DNA of 64,000 bases from Jeotgalibacillus alimentarius. GTDB lineage: Bacteria; Bacillota; Bacilli; Bacillales; Jeotgalibacillaceae. The notes beneath the pieces were generated by a model. It made no database searches and had not been told where the DNA came from. It was given only the letters and a program-made list of their open reading frames with translations. Positions 60,011-64,000 of the stretch are shown here, one piece after another; position 1 is the stretch's first letter, and every line of letters begins with the position of its first letter. The stretch lies in the NCBI RefSeq assembly GCF_000829445.1, contig NZ_JXRQ01000017.1, positions 1-64,000 of the forward strand. Reading direction: 5' to 3'. Made by a program: the position numbers and the translations under genes.

Positions 60011-60109
60011 ATGTCTCACGGACATGATAAAGGCTACTACAACGGAGGCTTCGCACTACTCGTCGTACTATTCATCCTCCTCATCATCATCGGAAGCGCC
60101 TGGTTCTAA
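60011..60109 (+). CDS. YjcZ-family sporulation peptide (32 aa)
   Basis: 32 residues. N-terminal G-H-D-K-G-Y-Y-N-G-G then the shared membrane core G-F-A-L-L-V-V-L-F-I-L-L-I-I-I-G-S-A-W-F. AAGGAAGGGGG lies before ATG 60011. Starts 27 bases after the 27-residue gene, forming one transcript. Such peptides are often spore-associated; the role is unknown. Confidence 0.9.
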   Translation: MSHGHDKGYYNGGFALLVVLFILLIIIGSAWF

Positions 60110-60254
60110 GAAAAGCGGAGGTGAGCGTTTAGGGGCGTATATGCTGGACTGAAGCGGATTAAGATAAAGGAAACACGATGAACGAAGTGAATCGATGTTG
60201 ACTTATCTTAAGGAGCTGAGGGAACCGCACTAGCCCCTGCCTGCTGGAGCTGGA
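60110..60254 (+). repeat. Interspersed repeat R2, copy at the YjcZ genes
   Basis: Starts GAAAAGCGGAGGTGAGCGTTTAG and ends GCTGGAGCTGGAC, the ends seen in 8188-8310 on the other strand. The interior has a TTAAGATAA/TTATCTTAA hairpin. It follows the stop of the YjcZ gene directly and precedes its terminator. Confidence 0.8.
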
Positions 60255-60282
60255 CAAAAAAGAGGGACCATCCCTCTTTTTT
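60255..60282 (+). terminator. Terminator after the YjcZ pair and repeat R2
   Basis: AAAAAAGAGGGA/CCCTCTTTTTT stem with CCAT loop. Confidence 0.9.
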
Positions 60283-60287
60283 GCCAT

Positions 60288-60312
60288 GAAAAAAAGATGC
60301 CAAAACGGCACC
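60288..60312 (-). terminator. Terminator of the 62-aa membrane gene
   Basis: GGTGCCGTTTTGGCATC hairpin on the minus strand followed by seven T. Confidence 0.8.
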
Positions 60313-60338
60313 TTCAGTCGGCTTACATATTTTAGTCG

Positions 60339-60527
60339 TTACGTATACAAAATCTCCACGTAGGAAGACAGCAGTAAAATCAGAATCAGGATATTAATTG
60401 TGCGGAAAACCTTTGGCTGCCGCTCATTCGGGATTTCCTTCTGCACACAAAGTCTATTAGTCATTCGATTAATGGCGTAAATAATAAAAACTGTAAATGC
60501 GATAAATAGTCCAATTACGGAAACCAT
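60339..60527 (-). CDS. Small two-helix membrane protein (62 aa)
   Basis: 62 residues with a helix at each end (about 4-22 and 42-60) and a charged middle with one Cys (N-R-L-C-V-Q-K-E). GGAGGGGG is 3-5 bases from ATG 60527; open frame extends 12 codons up but lacks a better site. No family recognised. Confidence 0.7.
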   Translation of the reverse strand: MVSVIGLFIAFTVFIIYAINRMTNRLCVQKEIPNERQPKVFRTINILILILLLSSYVEILYT

Positions 60528-60618
60528 GTTCCCCCTCCTCATCTCTAAGTAATAGAATAACAAAAAACAGACACAATGAACAGAGTGAGCTGTTCATTGT
60601 GTCTGAATGAATACCCGT

Positions 60619-61179
60619 TTAAATGCCGGGATACTGGGTTTCCTTAACTGGAACCAGGATTTCATAGCCGTCATCATCTTCTTCAATAAATGCACCTTTA
60701 GGTGATTTAAACAATGAGCGGGCATAGATGAAATCAACGAGACAGATACCAGTGTGGTAGGCAATTAAAATTGTAAAATAATGTGCATACCCCTGAAAAA
60801 CTGAAGCCCCGTACAACAGCATCCCATTTAAAAACAGGAACGGTGAAACCAGGGCCAGAATAAAAAAGAATTTCGGAATCGGTTTATTGACTCTGACTGA
60901 CATAATTGGCACACAGAAAAACTGAAATTTCGTTTTCAGTCGAATTAAGCTGTAAAATCCTGCAAGCGGCAGTGTGTGCAAAACTTTATGAAGTGGATAT
61001 ATTAATAGAAATCCGATAGCAAACCATAAAAAATGCTGATCATACATTGGTTGGTCGGAAAGTAATTGTATCGTTACATGTAAAAAAGAAAATACAGCAA
61101 GAACTATAATCGCAGATAGAAAGAAGATGCGATAGAATCCGTATTGTTTCTTTACATTGATAGATTTCCAGCAATGCAA
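60619..61179 (-). CDS. DUF3267 membrane protein (metalloprotease-like motif)
   Basis: 186 residues with four or five helices. The segment Y-P-L-H-K-V-L-H near residue 60 resembles the H-E-x-x-H zinc motif of DUF3267 proteins, but the Glu is Lys, so peptidase activity is doubtful unless another residue takes part. The tail is acidic (E-E-D-D-D-G-Y-E). Start TTG 61179, with GGAGGCG eight bases upstream. B. subtilis has a similar membrane gene near hpr. Confidence 0.72.
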   Translation of the reverse strand: MHCWKSINVKKQYGFYRIFFLSAIIVLAVFSFLHVTIQLLSDQPMYDQHFLWFAIGFLLIYPLHKVLHTLPLAGFYSLIRLKTKFQFFCVPIMSVRVNKPIPKFFFILALVSPFLFLNGMLLYGASVFQGYAHYFTILIAYHTGICLVDFIYARSLFKSPKGAFIEEDDDGYEILVPVKETQYPGI

Positions 61180-61289
61180 TGTGATCGCCTCCGTTCATGA
61201 CGATTTTTAATTAAAAACTAACATGAGAGATACTTTACTCCGATCTGATGAAAGTTGCAATAGGTAATGAAGAAATTTTACAATTAAAA

Positions 61290-61340
61290 TAAATGACAAA
61301 AATCCTGCAGTAAAAAGGACGTATATCCTTTTTACTGCAG
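61290..61340 (-). terminator. Strong terminator after hpr
   Basis: Perfect 22-bp stem beginning AAAAATCCTGCAGTAAAA, 6-base loop, T-tracts on both strands. Confidence 0.95.
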
Positions 61341-61357
61341 GATTTTTAATAGTAGGT

Positions 61358-61945
61358 TTATGGAGACGCAATTTGCTTGACTGGATTGGCAGTTCTGCTC
61401 TTTTTAACCTGTCCATCAACCTCTGAAAATTCATTTTCTATGTTGTGAAAAGAAGTTTCAAAGATTTTCATAAAGTCGTCACCGTAAATATTTTTTACAA
61501 TGGCCATTACATCCATCATTTCGGGGAACTTTCCGTATATTTCACGGAGAGGAGATGCACCCTGAAAAACTGAATGTGTTTCAGGAGAGTAATTCTCCAT
61601 CAGTTCAAGTAAAAGCTCGTCACCTTTCTCAGTCAGTTTGATATACGTATTACGCTTATCATTTTCCCGTTTCGAGAATTCAAGAAAGCCGCGTTCTTCA
61701 AGCTTCTTAGAAAAGTTAAATGCAGTTGACACGTGCATAACGCCGAATTTGGCGACATCGGAAATGGAAGCGCCTTTCAGGTGGTAAGCAATCCATAGGA
61801 TATGATGCTCGTTAATATTAAGGTCATAAGGCTTAATCCAGTTCTGCCAGTCTTTTTCAATTGCTTTCCACAGAGCTTTGCTCAGCTGGGCCATTCGCTG
61901 GCTGAATATCATCGCCTCTTTCATAGAATATAATTTCTCATCCAT
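61358..61945 (-). CDS. hpr: Transition-state regulator Hpr (ScoC), MarR family
   Basis: 195 residues. MarR-type winged helix: [26 protein letters not shown] near 60-85, with the wing R-E-N-D-K-R-N-T-Y. In B. subtilis Hpr represses extracellular protease genes and delays sporulation. The C-terminal extension beyond typical MarR proteins is kept. The neighbours yhaH, trpP and hit match B. subtilis order. ATG 61945; a GTGTGAC stretch lies upstream and the ribosome site AGGTGTG is moderate. Confidence 0.94.
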   Translation of the reverse strand: MDEKLYSMKEAMIFSQRMAQLSKALWKAIEKDWQNWIKPYDLNINEHHILWIAYHLKGASISDVAKFGVMHVSTAFNFSKKLEERGFLEFSKRENDKRNTYIKLTEKGDELLLELMENYSPETHSVFQGASPLREIYGKFPEMMDVMAIVKNIYGDDFMKIFETSFHNIENEFSEVDGQVKKSRTANPVKQIASP

Positions 61946-62100
61946 GTGTCACACCTACTTTCTTAAAAGATTTTAGAGTAATAGGAATATTAGTTCAGTT
62001 TCAAACATTATAGCAATAAAGTAAAAAGAAAAAAAGACAAGAATAGATTAAATTTTCGCACAAATGGTATTTATTTTATAGAATTCCGTTTTCAGAATAT

Positions 62101-62128
62101 AAAAAAACAGCCGCGCGGGCTGTTTTTA
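62101..62128 (-). terminator. Terminator of yhaH
   Basis: AAAACAGCC/GGCTGTTTT stem with GCGC/CGCG loop; seven T on the minus strand, overlapping the stop codon. Confidence 0.88.
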
Positions 62129-62506
62129 AGATGATGTTTGAGGTTCTTTGCTGTCCTGGTTAATTGTTTTCTCGAGTTCTTCCATTGTGGACTGGATTGC
62201 AGCAAGCTCTTCCTGCAGGTTGTTAATGGCAGGATCTGCTTCTCGTTTCCATGCCTGAATGGATTCTTTCAGTTCAGCTGCTACTACACGCAGCGAATCT
62301 TTACTTTCTTTTGAAGCGTCTGCAATAGATTCTTTTACAATCTGCAGATTCATTTGTAATTCAAGCATATGTTCACGCCAGTTGTCTTTCGTGTTTTTAA
62401 TTGTTCCTCTGAGCTCTTCACCTGACTGAGGAGCTGACATGAGTGATGTTGCTGCACCGGCAACTAATCCGATTGCCAGTCCAAGTGAAAATTGTTTGAA
62501 ATTCAT
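62126..62506 (-). CDS. yhaH: YtxH-domain protein YhaH
   Basis: 126 residues. N-terminal membrane helix with glycine/alanine pattern (F-S-L-G-L-A-I-G-L-V-A-G-A-A-T-S-L-M-S-A-P) typical of YtxH proteins, then a coiled-coil of about 90 residues. Stress-linked family; B. subtilis yhaH is next to hpr as here. ATG 62506 follows AAGGGATG at a longish spacing; a GTG three codons up is possible. Confidence 0.88.
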   Translation of the reverse strand: MNFKQFSLGLAIGLVAGAATSLMSAPQSGEELRGTIKNTKDNWREHMLELQMNLQIVKESIADASKESKDSLRVVAAELKESIQAWKREADPAINNLQEELAAIQSTMEELEKTINQDSKEPQTSS

Positions 62507-62597
62507 CCCAACCACATCCCTTTTTGTTTTTATATTCTTATTGTATATAGTAATTCATAAACTGTCCAAAGTATTCCCGGACAGGAGGCTTCAATTA

Positions 62598-62783
62598 ATG
62601 AAGACTGTAGCCGTAGTGCTAGTAGTATGTACTGTGTTATCGCTGCTCTTATTTGTGAAGTGCCTACTCGACCTGATGTCTAAAGCGATTTACCCCCCGG
62701 TCAGGATTAAACGGAAACGGGTTATGTTCACCGGAATTGCTTCATTACTATTACTTATTTTAACCTATTTGATTTGGATATAA
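62598..62783 (+). CDS. Small two-helix membrane protein (61 aa)
   Basis: 61 residues: helix at about 3-26, basic loop (R-I-K-R-K-R), helix at about 44-61. AGGAGG lies eight bases before ATG 62598, although the open frame starts far upstream. Divergent from yhaH, with 90 bases between. Not recognised; B. subtilis has small yhz genes in this interval. Confidence 0.72.
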   Translation: MKTVAVVLVVCTVLSLLLFVKCLLDLMSKAIYPPVRIKRKRVMFTGIASLLLLILTYLIWI

Positions 62784-62822
62784 ACCTGATTCTGCGCTTC
62801 CTTCAAGGATTCTGTATCAAAT

Positions 62823-62854
62823 AAAAAACCGCCCCCTGATTATAAAGGGGACGG
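62823..62854 (-). terminator. Terminator of trpP
   Basis: CCGTCCCC.../GGGGGCGG stem followed on the minus strand by six T. Confidence 0.85.
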
Positions 62855-62864
62855 TGCAGGGAGT

Positions 62865-63383
62865 TCAGGCAGCAGATTCGACCAGATTTGATCTTTTCAT
62901 GATTGCCTGTGCTACAGGATACATCACAGCCATTAATAAACCATTGACTACAATTGCCGGAACTACTGCAGAAAGTGCAAGTGCCATAATTGGACCAGGA
63001 AGTCCAACAAGCAGGGCGGCAGATCCAAGGAAGATTGTTCCTGAGATCAGTGTACCGACAGCTGCCAGTACTGCCGCACCTGCAGGTTTGCGTGCAAGTT
63101 TACCTGCAAGAAGAATGATTCCGTAAAATGCAAATGCTGTAATAGGCTTATCGATCACATTCGGCAGGAATCCCCCTGGGAATGTTGTTGTTAGACCGGA
63201 TAAAATACCTGTTGCAAGGCCGATCACTAACACGTTTTTAACGCCCGGGAATAACAGAATGCCGAGAAACATCATCAATAGTGACATATCCGGCTTCATT
63301 GTCAGGGCTCCCGGGATTAAAAGGTGTAATGCTGTACCCATCCCTGCAAATAGTGCGAGTGCTACAAGTGTTCTTGTGTTCAT
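62865..63383 (-). CDS. trpP: Tryptophan transporter TrpP
   Basis: 172 residues, five or six helices, the ECF S-component-like TrpP family (YhaG in B. subtilis). Seen: L-F-A-G-M-G-T-A-L-H-L-L-I-P near the N terminus, F-P-G-G-F-L-P-N-V-I-D-K-P near 70-82. The ATG at 63383 has TAGGAGAG as ribosome site, embedded in a run of NAG triplets that should bind TRAP, as known for B. subtilis trpP. Confidence 0.92.
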   Translation of the reverse strand: MNTRTLVALALFAGMGTALHLLIPGALTMKPDMSLLMMFLGILLFPGVKNVLVIGLATGILSGLTTTFPGGFLPNVIDKPITAFAFYGIILLAGKLARKPAGAAVLAAVGTLISGTIFLGSAALLVGLPGPIMALALSAVVPAIVVNGLLMAVMYPVAQAIMKRSNLVESAA

Positions 63384-63385
63384 AA

Positions 63386-63408
63386 CTCATCTCTCCTAAG
63401 CTAAACTG
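63386..63408 (-). promoter_or_regulatory. TRAP-type binding site over the trpP ribosome site
   Basis: On the minus strand: CAG-tt-TAG-ct-TAG-ga-GAG-at-GAG-tt-ATG. Four U/GAG triplets, plus a CAG, are each separated by exactly two bases and cover the Shine-Dalgarno. In B. subtilis TRAP bound to tryptophan blocks trpP translation in the same way, with nine triplets. Fewer are visible here. Confidence 0.65.
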
Positions 63409-63484
63409 GTTTTTTTCCTGACATGTCCTCATGACTGCCAGCGAAAATTAGCATTATTATATCACGCCTGTACCGTATTTCCTA

Positions 63485-63907
63485 CTAATTAATTTTTGCG
63501 GCAATCGCTGCTGCCATCTCACCGCGCTCGTCATTTGAATAGTCATCCGTATGTACTTCCCATACAGGTTTGAAGCCGTCTTCCTCCCCGTGACGCGGAA
63601 GAATATGAAGGTGATAATGAAAAACACTCTGTCCTGCGAATTCACCATTATTATTTAAAAGGTTAACACCTTTCAGATCATAGGTTTCTTTCATGGCATT
63701 TGCAATCTTAGGAACAACCGAAAACAGATTTGCAGCAATTTCCGGTGTCAGTTCATGAAGGTCTTTTTTATGCGTCTTTGGAATAACCAGCGTATGACCT
63801 TTTGTCACCTGACTGATATCGAGAAAAGCATACACATGCTCATCCTCGTATACCTTTGCTGACGGGATTTCTCCGTCAATAATCTTACAGAAAATACAGT
63901 CACTCAT
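63485..63907 (-). CDS. hit: HIT-family protein Hit
   Basis: 140 residues. Histidine-triad hydrolase, Hint branch: zinc-like start C-I-F-C-K-I-I-D-G-E-I-P-S, and the triad H-Y-H-L-H-I-L-P-R near residue 100. Hydrolyses nucleotide phosphoramidates or similar. AAAGG lies nine bases before ATG 63907; nearby upstream Met codons overlap the ribosome site. Divergent from the gene beyond the right edge (ecsA in B. subtilis). Confidence 0.93.
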   Translation of the reverse strand: MSDCIFCKIIDGEIPSAKVYEDEHVYAFLDISQVTKGHTLVIPKTHKKDLHELTPEIAANLFSVVPKIANAMKETYDLKGVNLLNNNGEFAGQSVFHYHLHILPRHGEEDGFKPVWEVHTDDYSNDERGEMAAAIAAKIN

Positions 63908-63966
63908 CATCCTCATCCTTTCTCATGTTAAATTAAGTTTATTCTACCATAATGAGTCGTGTTGTA

Positions 63967-63975
63967 TGCTACAAT
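63967..63975 (+). promoter_or_regulatory. Extended -10 promoter of the gene beyond the window
   Basis: TGCTACAAT is an extended -10. Downstream, GAGGAAAGGG at the window edge is the likely ribosome site of the next plus-strand gene, ecsA by synteny. Confidence 0.5.
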
Positions 63976-64000
63976 GCTGTCATCAGATAAGAGGAAAGGG

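Overview
The window comes from a low-GC Gram-positive, endospore-forming member of the Bacillales. Evidence: a 5S-tRNA array of the Bacillus trnD type, strong AGGAGG-type ribosome sites, ATG/GTG/TTG starts, and sporulation-linked genes (prkA, yhbH, spoVR, yhaL, two YjcZ-type peptides, the hpr/scoC regulator). Long stretches follow the gene order of the Bacillus subtilis yhb-yhc-yhe-yha region. The genus (for example Jeotgalibacillus or a relative) is a guess and cannot be proven from the sequence alone.

Layout. 1-1586: the end of a 5S rRNA and 16 tRNA genes. 1.7-10.4 kb: a B3/B4-domain protein, queG, a broken amidase, trmL, nfrA, prkA and yhbH, with two tiny paralogous genes between the last two. 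10.5-18 kb: a purine permease with a likely PurR operator, rocB, three flavin or quinone reductases, a pseudouridine synthase and a thioredoxin/BdbC pair. 18-27.5 kb: a GNAT-nitrilase fusion, pgcA, an AirSR-like two-component pair with a cysteine-rich GAF domain, a quinone reductase, spoVR, azoR and a Nudix gene. 27.5-41 kb: SulP and alpha-glucosidase genes, a CNNM/CorC transporter with an elaborate leader, an aldo-keto reductase, kynU-kynB without an adjacent kynA, a cysteine-less arsenate-reductase relative, a dicarboxylate symporter, tatA, and a photolyase with its TetR partner. 41-45.4 kb: a bmrCD-type ABC exporter behind a leader-peptide/attenuator region. 45.5-54 kb: yheG, fumC, msmX with a PucR-type regulator, yheE/yheB/yheA and hemAT. 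54-64 kb: an enoyl-CoA hydratase, the yha series (ABC exporter, YhaM exonuclease, YhaL), prsA, hpr, yhaH, trpP with a TRAP-type site, and hit. The window stops in the promoter region of the next gene (ecsA in B. subtilis).

Most of the window is conserved core genome. The less ordinary material is in the gaps: three families of structured interspersed repeats, one nested inside another; a seven-unit 21-bp tandem repeat; several very small membrane-protein genes; and regulatory leaders upstream of bmrCD, the CNNM transporter and trpP. No phage, insertion sequence, CRISPR array, restriction system or other dedicated defence system was seen. The best candidates for something undescribed are the 200-nt CNNM leader (31-codon acidic/proline leader peptide plus a hairpin between a perfect Shine-Dalgarno and a TTG start), the bmrCD attenuator, and the paired small proteins between prkA and yhbH.
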